From Candidatus Woesearchaeota archaeon (GTDB lineage: Archaea; Nanobdellota; Nanobdellia; Woesearchaeales; JACPBV01), in assembly GCA_016188175.1 (NCBI GenBank), contig JACPII010000025.1, forward strand, positions 1-37,550: a stretch of DNA of 37,550 nt, written 5' to 3'. This document shows, in pieces, positions 16,100 through 25,413 of this stretch (position 1 is the stretch's first letter; each line of letters begins with the position of its first letter). The position numbers and the translations under genes are program-made. The notes beneath the pieces were generated by a model, which saw only the letters and a program-made list of their open reading frames with translations, made no database searches and was not told the origin of the DNA.

Positions 16100-16382
16100 G
16101 TAATTAGTCAGAAGGCTGAAGTTTTGGTTTTGACATTTCTGCTTATCCGGTCGGGAAACCCAACAACAATGGCGAGGCGAGGTCGGGGCCGCCCTCCGTC
16201 CGAAGGACCGGAACACTACGCTCACCCCTCCGGGGTGACCGAGCAGGGCAAATCCGAGCGTAGCGAGGATTTGACCGTTGAACCCTCCGAAGCGGTAGCG
16301 AGGAGGTACCAGAAATTCCAATGAATTTCTCAGTACCATTGTTGTTGTTGGGTTTCTTGGTTACAGCCGGCTAACCTATTAC
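16100..16382 (+). mobile_element. MITE-like element, family 1 copy 1 (283 bp)
   Basis: Terminal repeats GTAATTAGTCAG..GGCTG / CAGCCGGCTAACCTATTAC; internal inverted repeat AAACCCAACAACAATGG (16156) / CCATTGTTGTTGTTGGGTTT (16336-16355); perfect TSD. Confidence 0.87.
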
Positions 16383-16396
16383 AAAAAACATACAGA

Positions 16397-16404
16397 TTTA
16401 TATA
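16397..16404 (+). promoter_or_regulatory. TATA-like element upstream of structured intergenic RNA candidate
   Basis: TTTATATA. Confidence 0.45.
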
Positions 16405-16446
16405 ATAGGGCAGTCTTCCCTTTTCCTGGGACCAAAAGTCCTAAAA

Positions 16447-16524
16447 AAGCCCGTCACGAGAGTACCCAATAGAGCCACGCCGCAAGGCAAGCGATGAGCT
16501 TGGGGGTTAGTGCCACGGGCTCCA
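16447..16524 (+). ncRNA. Candidate structured ncRNA, family unknown
   Basis: Closing stem AGCCCGT/ACGGGCT, inner CCCAA/TTGGG, hairpin GCC-GCAA-GGC, preceded by a TATA box. Confidence 0.35.
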
Positions 16525-16599
16525 AATCATATTAGGTCATTAAGTTCCAGAAGTCATTTTATAAGAAATTCATTACACGGTATCGATAGAAAAATAAAG

Positions 16600-16703
16600 T
16601 TTAGAACGAATCGAGGCTTGATACTCATTCATTCACCACTTGTTGGAAAAGAGAGCGGAAAAGGCAGGTATTAGGGAGCCTTTCCTAAAAGCCACGTTCT
16701 AAA
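16600..16703 (+). promoter_or_regulatory. Structured leader candidate of dnaG
   Basis: TTTAGAACG (16600-16608) pairs with CGTTCTAAA (16695-16703), enclosing GGAAAAGGC...GCCTTTCC. TTTTTGGAGG and the dnaG ATG follow. Confidence 0.5.
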
Positions 16704-16718
16704 TTTTTGGAGGCAAAC

Positions 16719-17987
16719 ATGGGAAAAATAAGTCCGGTATCTTCAAAATATATTGTCCACTCGTCCATCGAGATAGAGGGGGTGGTGGACAAGCCCGATG
16801 TTATTGGTGCAATCTTTGGGCAGACCGAAGGCTTGCTGGGAGCTGACTTGGAGCTGCGGGAGCTTCAGAGAAGCGGAAGGATCGGAAGGATTGAGGTCAA
16901 CGTCGACACCCGAAATGGAAAGACCTCGGGGACTATTATTATCCCTTCTTCCCTCGACAAGGCTGAGACCGTCATCGTTGCAGCTGCTCTTGAGATCATC
17001 CAGCGCATTGGCCCATGCAACTCAAAGATCATGGTCCAGACCATCGAGGACGTGAGGGTTTCCAAGCGCCAGCTCGTCGTCGAGCGCGCCAAGGAGCTCC
17101 TGCGCACCATGATGGACACCGTTGTTCCTGACTCCCAGGAGCTTGCCGATGAGGTTGCCTATTCTGTAAGGGTTATGGAAATCCAAGAGTATGGCAAAGA
17201 CCGGCTGCCTGCCGGCCCGGCAATTGATGAAAGCGATGAGGTTATTGTTGTAGAAGGAAGGGCAGATGTCCTCAACCTCCTGAAACATGGGTTCAAGAAC
17301 GCCATTGCAGTCAACGGCACCTCGATACCCGAAACCATTGTCGAGCTGACAAGGAAGAAAGTGGTCACTGCTTTCGTCGACGGCGACCGGGGAGGGAGGC
17401 TTATCATCAAGGAATTGCTCAATGTCTCTGAGATTGATTTTGTTGCGTTTGCTCCAGATGGGAAAGAAGTGGAAGAGATAACCAAGAAAGAGATCCATAA
17501 GGCCATCCGCGGAAGAGTCTCGACAGAACAGGTGAAGACCGACCTCGATAAAGAGACCGACAGGATTGAGCGTTATGGGATGAATGAGCAGCGAAGGCAG
17601 CTCACCAGGCCATTCCCGCGGCACCCAACCGGGCCTCCAAGGCCGTTGCCCCCGCAGCCAGCGCAGCCCCCGCGGCCTCAGGGGCGCATGCCTACTGATG
17701 AGGAAAAGCGCGTCTTTAAATCCATGCTGGAAAACCTTATCGGAACCCGTGGAGCGCACATCCTTGACGACCATCTCAGCATATTGGGCAAGGTTCCCAT
17801 CTCAGAGCTTCAGACAACCCTCAGGTCGCTTACCTCAGGAGTCCACGCTATCGTCTTTGATGGCATCATTGACCGTGACCTCGTCAAAGCGGCTGAGCAC
17901 TCGAACATCCATTTCCTGATAGGGATGGAATCGAGAGTCAAGCGGGAAGAGACGCCCATCACCATGATTACGGTTAGTTCTCTTTAA
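16719..17987 (+). CDS. dnaG: Archaeal DnaG-type primase (Toprim)
   Basis: Start [41 protein letters not shown]; Toprim [27 protein letters not shown]...[16 protein letters not shown]. Confidence 0.95.
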   Translation: MGKISPVSSKYIVHSSIEIEGVVDKPDVIGAIFGQTEGLLGADLELRELQRSGRIGRIEVNVDTRNGKTSGTIIIPSSLDKAETVIVAAALEIIQRIGPCNSKIMVQTIEDVRVSKRQLVVERAKELLRTMMDTVVPDSQELADEVAYSVRVMEIQEYGKDRLPAGPAIDESDEVIVVEGRADVLNLLKHGFKNAIAVNGTSIPETIVELTRKKVVTAFVDGDRGGRLIIKELLNVSEIDFVAFAPDGKEVEEITKKEIHKAIRGRVSTEQVKTDLDKETDRIERYGMNEQRRQLTRPFPRHPTGPPRPLPPQPAQPPRPQGRMPTDEEKRVFKSMLENLIGTRGAHILDDHLSILGKVPISELQTTLRSLTSGVHAIVFDGIIDRDLVKAAEHSNIHFLIGMESRVKREETPITMITVSSL

Positions 17988-18039
17988 GAAAAAGAATCGG
18001 GCGAAGGGATGGATTTATTGCAGTGTTTAGCCTATTTCA

Positions 18040-21000
18040 TTATTCAACGATCCATTGCGTTTCCTCGTCCGCATACACCCAGTAGCCGAACCCGGGGGTA
18101 AAACTTTTCAAGGTGTTTTGGTTATCTACCCTTCCTTTCCGATAAGAAAGCCATTGGTTGCCCTGGAGCGAGTAGACTCGGGAAATGGAAAGATTTTCAA
18201 TGAATTCATTGATATTCCCGCTTCTTCCTGAAGGATAGGAAACCATATTCCAGCCCTTTTCAAGAGAAATATTTTGAGGCAGACTATAAGGCATCCCGGC
18301 GAATGAGAAATTTCCATCTTTAAGGGCATGGACGAAAAAACCAAATGTGCCGTTTATGGGAGAACTGTTGGAAAGCTTTATCCAACTGCCATGGGAAAAA
18401 GAAAAGGGGGGCCTTGCCCAATTCACCGGCATGCCTTCCAGCCCTCCGAGGACCGTTGCATTTGCGGGCAGCGAGGGAAATGAAATGAAGCTCCAGCCTT
18501 TGGCCAGGGGGACCTGGCAGGCATCTCCAATCCCATTGTTGTTAGAGTCATCTTGCCCATTATTTTTTACCAGGGGGCAATTGTCAGCCAGGGAAGGAAT
18601 CTTATCACGATCAAGGTCATGATAAGAAGAAACATTCTCCTCTCCAATTAAAGATCCGTTGGAGCCATACAGCCCAATCATCTGAACGCCAGGAAAATAG
18701 GGCAGGGAAATGATTTCCATGGTGATATTAGATTCCACAATGCCGGACTCATTGCCCGCCAGGTTTTGGCTTCCGTTTGCATCAAACCATTCAGATGGGG
18801 GCGCATAGATTGATTCAAGAGAAAAGCTAAATTTAATCTCATCCAATGTCTTGTTTTCAAATGAATAGATTCGTATTGAGTAAGTCCCATTTTGTTCGCT
18901 TGCTGTTGATGGCTTTCCTGAAACGAGAGCGACATTAGAGAGAGAAACATTCCCCGCACTGTAGTTTGCAGTAAGGAGAAAGCTGAGGTTATAAGGCTCA
19001 TCTCCTAGGGATTGAAGAGCAAAGAAATCGTTTGCCGACTCATTGATATCTCTCTCAAGCTCTCTCCGGTTTACCTCGCCGTAGGTTGCACGGGCATCAT
19101 ACTGGTTTCTCATGATAGTATTGCTGTAGGCACGATACCAATTGGTGTATCCGCAGGTCTGGATGCAGGCCGTATCATTAATGCCGGCCCATTTTCCGCA
19201 GCCGCTATCATCGCAGTTGGGCACGCCAAACGGCAGGTAAATAGTTGAAGCTCCAAATTCATATTCGTCATTCAATCCGCCGAATGAATGCCCAAATTCA
19301 TGCAGCAAAGTTCGCCGAAGCTCCGCCTTGCCGCCGCCATACAGGGAACATTGCGGCTTTGTCCCGGCTCCCTTGCAGTCATCAGGGCCTTGGTTCTTTG
19401 CAGGATTTGCAATGTCTAAGGGAAAGTTGCAGGTCCCCAGATATTCGCATCCAGCCATAAGGAAAGCATATTTCCCCCCCCGGCTGGAAAGTGGCCTTGC
19501 ATAAGCGTGGGGGATAAAGCGTGGCTGGACAGAGAGCAAAACCATCTGATCCATCTGGGGGCAGCTGGCAGAAGCCAATGATTTTGCCTGAGTTTCATAC
19601 TGCTTTTCTTCAGCCGAGAAATTCTCCAAAACGGTTACGGCCCAAAAGTTAAACCTATTCCTCTGAGAAGCAAAAGGCTCTTCCGACATCAGCCCGCTTT
19701 GCGTCCCATTGTAATCAATGAATTCTTCAACAACCCGCAGCAGGGTGTCAGCATCAGGAAACCCGCTTCCCACAAAGACCACATCAATCTTTTTTTCTTC
19801 GTCACCATTAACCTTAACGCCATAGCAGGTTGAACAGGGATTAAGGCATGCCCATCCGCAGTCAATCCCTTCCTCAGCGCCGTTCTTTTCGTTGTCGTAG
19901 CAGCTTGGAGCAGCACATATCCCATTCCCGTTGCAGAATTTTGTTGTGCAGTCGCTGTCTGCATTGCATGTCTGCTCTTTATTGCATACCCTGCAGCTTC
20001 CCCCGCAGTCAATATCGCCCTCCCCTTCATCCCTGTATCCGTTGCTGCATGTGCCAACAGCATCCAGCAGCCAGCTGCTAAAGTTGACCTCCCCGCTTAT
20101 TCCCCCTGACTCTTCATCGTCATAAATGGCAGAGTCAATCTCAGCAGGGTTAAGAGAATTCCACCAATTGTGTGTTGCGTTAAGGCTCAACTCCTGCTTA
20201 TTGTAAAGGTTATAGATGCTGTTGCCAAAAATATTGTTTTCCTCGAAGAGGATTCTCTGTTCTTGAGTATATATTCCAAAGCTATTTCCCGTTATAGTGT
20301 TTTTTCTCACCCGGCTGTTTTTTGAGGGGCCATCAATATATGCCCCATAGGTGTTATTAATCACAAGGTTGCCTGCTATTGTCGTGTTTATTGTGTCTGT
20401 TTCAATGTAGATGCCAAACGAATTGTTGAAGACCGTATTGGTAATGAGAGTGTTATTATCATTATTTGGGTTAAGCCGTCCACCTTGGACAACGATGCCC
20501 CTTGAAAAGTTTGAGACGATACAATTGCTTACCCCATTCTTGCTTGGGCGGGGATAGTAGCCTTGGACTAAAATGCCAGTCCAATTCCCAACTCCGACAA
20601 TCTCCGCATTCTGGCAGTTGAGATGGGCACCTTTTCCCCATACCCTAACGCCATTAGGCAACAAATATGTCCGGGGTATAGCAGCCACATCTGTTTCTAT
20701 TATCAACCCATCGTAAAGGAAAATTCCTTCGCAGGTTGGTCCTGTCGCATTATCTACATAACGGTTGCCGTATCCCTCCGAGCAGAAGATGTTGGAGAGA
20801 TAGTAGGGGTAATATATTCTGCTGAGAATGGTATTGTTGACAATGGTATTATTGCTTGCATACTTGACGAGGATGTCGTTGGTATTGTTGAAAAAGCTAT
20901 TGCCTGTTATGGTATTGCGGGTGAGCGGCCCGAGGGTAGATTCTGTATGCAGCAAAGTTCCATCTGAGTAATTGCCGATATGACAGTTAGTCAGCTTCGC

Positions 21001-22641
21001 ATAGCTGGAATAATTGAAAATGACACCGGTGCCCCGGCCGCTTCCCAAAAGGGTTGCATTGTTGCAGTCAAGCGTTCTGTTGCGGAAGAGCTCAATCCCA
21101 TTGGGAAGCTTAAAGGTCCTGTTAAGAAGCTTGATATTTGAATTAACTTTTAATCGGTCATAGGGGTAAAAGCCATCGCAGGTTGGTCCTGTCGCATTGC
21201 CTATGTATGCATTTCCAGTGCCGTTGATGCAGTACTGGTTATCATCTGAGAACAGGTAGTAAATCCTGCTGGTGATTAGGTTATCCCAAATCTTATTGAA
21301 GCCGACATTTAACTGCCCCGTGTTCCATCGCTGTTTCAGGAAGATATCATTGGAATTATCGGAAAAGGTATTTTTGGTAATGGTGTTATACCATGGGTAA
21401 TCGCCCATGAATATTCCATTTGAATAATTCCGGATGTCGCAATTGGTGATTTTTACTCTATTAGCCTGGTCGCTGTCAACAGTGATGCCATTGCCGGTGC
21501 CATTCCCTATGAGCGCGGCATTGCTGCAGTCCAGGGTCAGGTTATCGTCAAAAAAATAGATCCCTTTTGGGATTTTATAAACTCCCGGAAGGACGACAGG
21601 GCTTGAGAAAAGGACAAGGCCATCATAGAGATACATCCCGCCGCACGTTGGCCCAGTTGCGTTCCCAATATAATTATTTCCGACCCCGTCAACGCAGTAA
21701 ATATGGGTCGAGATGGAGGTGTAATATACTGAGCTGGTGATGGTGTTGTCCCACACCCTGTTGTAGTTATTTCCCGAACTGATGTAAACATCCCTGTTGT
21801 TGTTGCGGAAGCTATTTTTTGTTATATTGTTGAATGATGCCCCGCTGCTGTAGGAATAGGCATGTATCCCATTGCTGTAATTCTCAATATTGCAGTTTCT
21901 GACAGTGTTGTAGTTCGCCCCCCACCCAGAATATCCGAGAAGCTTGATACCATCAGAAGCTCCCTTCCCAATGAGAGTTGAATTATTGCATTCAATTGTT
22001 ATTCCATCAGTCCATACAGTCATCCCAGAGGGAAGATAATAGGTGCCTGGCAAAAGGTTGATATCGCTGAGGATTCCCATCCCATTGTAGGGATAAAATC
22101 CCTCGCACGTCGTCCCTGTCGCGTCACCGATATAATCATTTCCGACACCACCCACGCAGTAATTATTTTCATTTGAATACTGATAATAGATTCTTGAATG
22201 GATTATATTCTTCCAGATAGTATTGCGCCTAACCCAAGTATTGATAAAAATGTCATTGGTGTTGTTTATCAAATAGTTATCGGTGATGTTGTTATACTGC
22301 GTCTTCCCGTCGCCATCGGCGAGGTGAATCCCATCACCGTAGTTCTTCACGATGCAGTTTTTTATTGTGCTTCGCTCAACTTTTTTTTGGAAGCCACCCT
22401 TAACTTTTATTCCCGTCTTATTTCCCCCGCCCAAAAGGGTTGCCTGGTTGCAGTCGAGGGTGATTCCCGATTTCTTGATGGTAATTCCGTTTGGCAAAAA
22501 ATAGGTGCCTGGAGTGAACGTAGTCCTCACGGTAACGGTGCACCCATCGGTCGGCACAGAGCCGCACTCCATTGCAGAGGTAAAGCTTGTTGCCAGAAGG
22601 CTAAACAACACAAAAAGGGAAAATCTACCGATGGTATTCAT
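18040..22641 (-). CDS. Giant secreted protein: repeated parallel beta-helix modules, M64-type metallopeptidase domain, thrombospondin type-3-like repeat
   Basis: N-terminal signal; four linkers of type YCVGGVGNDYIGDATGTTCEGFYPYNG between beta-helix blocks; TLLHEFGHSFGGLNDEYEF; DLDRDKIPSLADNCPLVKNNGQDDSNNNGIGDAC. Confidence 0.88.
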   Translation of the reverse strand: MNTIGRFSLFVLFSLLATSFTSAMECGSVPTDGCTVTVRTTFTPGTYFLPNGITIKKSGITLDCNQATLLGGGNKTGIKVKGGFQKKVERSTIKNCIVKNYGDGIHLADGDGKTQYNNITDNYLINNTNDIFINTWVRRNTIWKNIIHSRIYYQYSNENNYCVGGVGNDYIGDATGTTCEGFYPYNGMGILSDINLLPGTYYLPSGMTVWTDGITIECNNSTLIGKGASDGIKLLGYSGWGANYNTVRNCNIENYSNGIHAYSYSSGASFNNITKNSFRNNNRDVYISSGNNYNRVWDNTITSSVYYTSISTHIYCVDGVGNNYIGNATGPTCGGMYLYDGLVLFSSPVVLPGVYKIPKGIYFFDDNLTLDCSNAALIGNGTGNGITVDSDQANRVKITNCDIRNYSNGIFMGDYPWYNTITKNTFSDNSNDIFLKQRWNTGQLNVGFNKIWDNLITSRIYYLFSDDNQYCINGTGNAYIGNATGPTCDGFYPYDRLKVNSNIKLLNRTFKLPNGIELFRNRTLDCNNATLLGSGRGTGVIFNYSSYAKLTNCHIGNYSDGTLLHTESTLGPLTRNTITGNSFFNNTNDILVKYASNNTIVNNTILSRIYYPYYLSNIFCSEGYGNRYVDNATGPTCEGIFLYDGLIIETDVAAIPRTYLLPNGVRVWGKGAHLNCQNAEIVGVGNWTGILVQGYYPRPSKNGVSNCIVSNFSRGIVVQGGRLNPNNDNNTLITNTVFNNSFGIYIETDTINTTIAGNLVINNTYGAYIDGPSKNSRVRKNTITGNSFGIYTQEQRILFEENNIFGNSIYNLYNKQELSLNATHNWWNSLNPAEIDSAIYDDEESGGISGEVNFSSWLLDAVGTCSNGYRDEGEGDIDCGGSCRVCNKEQTCNADSDCTTKFCNGNGICAAPSCYDNEKNGAEEGIDCGWACLNPCSTCYGVKVNGDEEKKIDVVFVGSGFPDADTLLRVVEEFIDYNGTQSGLMSEEPFASQRNRFNFWAVTVLENFSAEEKQYETQAKSLASASCPQMDQMVLLSVQPRFIPHAYARPLSSRGGKYAFLMAGCEYLGTCNFPLDIANPAKNQGPDDCKGAGTKPQCSLYGGGKAELRRTLLHEFGHSFGGLNDEYEFGASTIYLPFGVPNCDDSGCGKWAGINDTACIQTCGYTNWYRAYSNTIMRNQYDARATYGEVNRRELERDINESANDFFALQSLGDEPYNLSFLLTANYSAGNVSLSNVALVSGKPSTASEQNGTYSIRIYSFENKTLDEIKFSFSLESIYAPPSEWFDANGSQNLAGNESGIVESNITMEIISLPYFPGVQMIGLYGSNGSLIGEENVSSYHDLDRDKIPSLADNCPLVKNNGQDDSNNNGIGDACQVPLAKGWSFISFPSLPANATVLGGLEGMPVNWARPPFSFSHGSWIKLSNSSPINGTFGFFVHALKDGNFSFAGMPYSLPQNISLEKGWNMVSYPSGRSGNINEFIENLSISRVYSLQGNQWLSYRKGRVDNQNTLKSFTPGFGYWVYADEETQWIVE

Positions 22642-22765
22642 TATTGGATTGTTAGCTGGCAGATTCTTTAAATATATTTCTTCTTTTGGGGCGGAATTAC
22701 GCCACGTCTATGGTCGGGGGCTGTCGAGAGCTTTTGTTGATGCTTTGTAAAGGACATTTTTCACC

Positions 22766-23401
22766 ATGACACAAAAGTTAATAAACCATAAAACAAAAAC
22801 CCAGTCCATGCCAAAAGCCCAGCATCCTTTTTCGGCAAGGCTTGAGGTTCTTGTCGACCGCCTCATCCCATGGATGGTTGTATTGCTGCTTTTCCTCCTC
22901 GTTGTTGAGCTTTTCTTCCACTCAACCCTTGAGCAATACCATCTTGAGCCCTGGACAAAGGGGGCAGACCTCGTTGTTGTTGTCGTGTTTATCGTTGACC
23001 TCTGGTTTAAATACAGGCGCGCGCAATCAATCCCCTTCTTCCTGAAAAAATACTGGCTCGACATCTTGGCAGTATTTCCTTTTGTTCTGTTCTTCCGCAC
23101 CTTTGAAGGGGTCTACAACCTTTTCTTTACCGAGTCCCTTGAATCGGGGCAAAAAATCCTCCATGAGGGCTTGGAGCTCGAACGGGGGGCATCGAAAATA
23201 GTCACCGAAGCTGAGAAGCTAGAAAAGGGGGCATCGAGGATAATTCGCGAGGCTGAGGAATTCGCAAAGGTCTCCCGCGCAAGATCCGGATTGAGGTTCG
23301 TGCGATTCTTCGCAAGAACACCTCGCCTCCTGAAATACCACAGCCGGATTGCCAATGCCCTCGCATTCTTTGAAAAGCCTGTCCATCGGAAAAAGAGATA
23401 G
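22766..23401 (+). CDS. Membrane protein, ion-channel voltage-sensor-like helices with coiled-coil region
   Basis: Hydrophobic helices with FIVDLWFKYRRA...LKKYWLDILAVFPFVLFFR, typical of VIC S1-S3; no pore motif seen. Confidence 0.6.
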   Translation: MTQKLINHKTKTQSMPKAQHPFSARLEVLVDRLIPWMVVLLLFLLVVELFFHSTLEQYHLEPWTKGADLVVVVVFIVDLWFKYRRAQSIPFFLKKYWLDILAVFPFVLFFRTFEGVYNLFFTESLESGQKILHEGLELERGASKIVTEAEKLEKGASRIIREAEEFAKVSRARSGLRFVRFFARTPRLLKYHSRIANALAFFEKPVHRKKR

Positions 23402-23403
23402 GA

Positions 23404-23937
23404 ATGGAAAAAAGAATGAAAAACGCAGGAATAACCGGGCTGTATTGGGGGAGGTTTAATCCCCCCCACAAAGGGCATGTGCAGCTGATAAATAAAATTC
23501 TCAAAGAAGTAGGCCGATTGATTATCGCTATAGGAAGCGCAGAGTTCAGGGATACAAAAAGAAACCCATTTGGCGGCAATGAAAGGAAAGCCATGATGGA
23601 AGTTTACCTAAGGGAAGAAAAGCTAAGCCCCAAAAGGGTAAAAGTGATTGCCGTCCCGGATGGAACGTCTTTTTCTTCAGCAATAAGAAACATTTTTGCA
23701 TCCTGCAGCCCCTTTGACGTTTTGTATACCGACAAGGCAGCAATCATCAGCCTTATCCGAAAGAAGGTCAAGATCAAAAGGTTCAGGCGGAAAGGAACAG
23801 TCTCCTCAACACAGATTCGAGATGCCATTGCAGCAGGAACAACGTGGGAGCATCTCACCGGACGTTCTGTAGCAAGGCTGATTAAGGGATATAACGGCGT
23901 CGAACGGATAAAGAAAGCATATGGCCGCCCACAATAA
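23404..23937 (+). CDS. nadM: Nicotinamide-nucleotide adenylyltransferase-like protein
   Basis: GLYWGRFNPPHKGHVQLI; IAIGSAEFRDTKRNPFGGNERKAMM; GTVSSTQIRDAI. Confidence 0.85.
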   Translation: MEKRMKNAGITGLYWGRFNPPHKGHVQLINKILKEVGRLIIAIGSAEFRDTKRNPFGGNERKAMMEVYLREEKLSPKRVKVIAVPDGTSFSSAIRNIFASCSPFDVLYTDKAAIISLIRKKVKIKRFRRKGTVSSTQIRDAIAAGTTWEHLTGRSVARLIKGYNGVERIKKAYGRPQ

Positions 23938-23961
23938 TGAGGGATTAGCCTCTGAACCTGA

Positions 23962-25413
23962 TTATTGTATACTCTCCGTAAGCTCCTGCGAGCACTCAGG
24001 CAGCGTATTCAATGCGCAAAACTTTTCCTTCAGCGTCTCCGGCGATTGGATGCCGCTGAACTTCATCTGGTTGTTGATGATAAAGGTCGGAAAAGAAGAG
24101 ATGGAAAAGTCATTGACGCCGGTTTGCCCGCTGCCCCCGTCAACAACATGCTCCTCAAAGAGGATTTTTCCTTTGAAGAGGTCAAGGACGGGCTGGGCAT
24201 TCGCCAAAACCCTTGCCCGGGTATCGCTTTTGAGGAAGACATCAAGTTCAAAGGGAACCGCATTCCTCCTGAAGAAATACGGAGCTCCTGAGGCTTTTGC
24301 AGAAACGACATAATACCCATCCTTCTTTTCCAACGCCCGCTTGAATTCAGAAAAACTTTTCGCCTGCTCGACTTCAGCGCCGATAACATAGGCGGGAAGG
24401 CTGACAATCCCTAATCTTCCGATAAGCTCCTGCCCATCCCGGGAAGAGATTTCCTCAAACGAGGCCATGGGGAAAAGTTCTTTGAGAACACCGCGCATCC
24501 TTGCGGTTTCGCAAAACGCGCAGGAAGAGTCGGAAAGGATGGTAACTTTTACAGATTCGTCTCTCGTCTCGCACAGGGCTTCTGATGTCCCCGGATTCCT
24601 GCAGCTATCCCCTTTGCCGCTATCCATACAATCAGTGTCGGAAGAACACAAAACAGATAAGACCGGATTCTCCATCTCTGATGGTTGAGATGCTGAAGCT
24701 AGGTCTCCCCCGTCTGATGCAATGCCTAAACCAGAATTTTGTTCCTTATCACCGCCTTTCATTAACCACCACCCGCCAAAAATAGCGAGTGCAAGGATGA
24801 TGATGACAACAAGGCCCTTTCCGGCTCCACTGCTTTGTCCTGTTGTATATGTTTCGACAATCTCATCCCTGATCTCGGGCTTTTCTTCCTTAGGGGCGTC
24901 CAAATCAACAGCCCGTTTCCTGCTTTCTGGAGATTTGACAGGATGAGTTATCTTCACTTTTTTCTTAGGCTTCCTTCGCAGCTCCCGTGCTTCTGCCTTT
25001 GGCTGTTTCCGTTCAGTGGATTGTTCCTCATCAGTTGTCTTCTCATCAATTTGTTCATCATCAGAGGGCTCGTGCTCAGAACGTCCTTCATCGGGCTCTT
25101 GCTCAGAAGTCTTATCTGGCCCTTCAATATCCCGAAACCCCTCGCCCCGGTCTTCTTCGGGTGATTGCTCCTGCCCGGAAGCGTCTTCCCTGGCACCTTC
25201 TGCCGTTCTGCCTTTAAGAGATTCAGTTCCTTCTTCCCTATCGGATTCCTGTGATTCCGGCTCATCGGGCTCATTCCGCAGTATTTCCAGACGGGACTCG
25301 ATCCTTTTCCTTCCCCGTTCAAACTCATCCTTTGAAACGACTGCTGCCTCCAGGCTTTCCTGGAGAAACCGCAGCTCCTGCTCAAGCTTTTCAATTTGCT
25401 CTTTTTTATCCAT
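23962..25413 (-). CDS. Membrane-anchored thioredoxin-like protein with acidic coiled-coil N-terminus
   Basis: GLVVIIILALAIFGGWWLM TM helix; VTILSDSSCAFCETARM CxxC motif; second Trx-like region SISSFPTFIINNQMKFSG. Confidence 0.7.
   Translation of the reverse strand: MDKKEQIEKLEQELRFLQESLEAAVVSKDEFERGRKRIESRLEILRNEPDEPESQESDREEGTESLKGRTAEGAREDASGQEQSPEEDRGEGFRDIEGPDKTSEQEPDEGRSEHEPSDDEQIDEKTTDEEQSTERKQPKAEARELRRKPKKKVKITHPVKSPESRKRAVDLDAPKEEKPEIRDEIVETYTTGQSSGAGKGLVVIIILALAIFGGWWLMKGGDKEQNSGLGIASDGGDLASASQPSEMENPVLSVLCSSDTDCMDSGKGDSCRNPGTSEALCETRDESVKVTILSDSSCAFCETARMRGVLKELFPMASFEEISSRDGQELIGRLGIVSLPAYVIGAEVEQAKSFSEFKRALEKKDGYYVVSAKASGAPYFFRRNAVPFELDVFLKSDTRARVLANAQPVLDLFKGKILFEEHVVDGGSGQTGVNDFSISSFPTFIINNQMKFSGIQSPETLKEKFCALNTLPECSQELTESIQ

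Noticed and set aside
16124-16324. ORF of 66 aa (…GVTEQGKSERSEDLTVEPSEAVARR…), with similar ORFs at 36439, 36663 and 10704
   Set aside because: These translations come from the element cores. Similar peptides recur because the DNA repeats, and the frames are not kept as intact proteins.
17022-17774. 250-aa minus-strand ORF opposite dnaG
   Set aside because: Antisense to conserved DnaG codons; an open frame from codon bias, not a gene.
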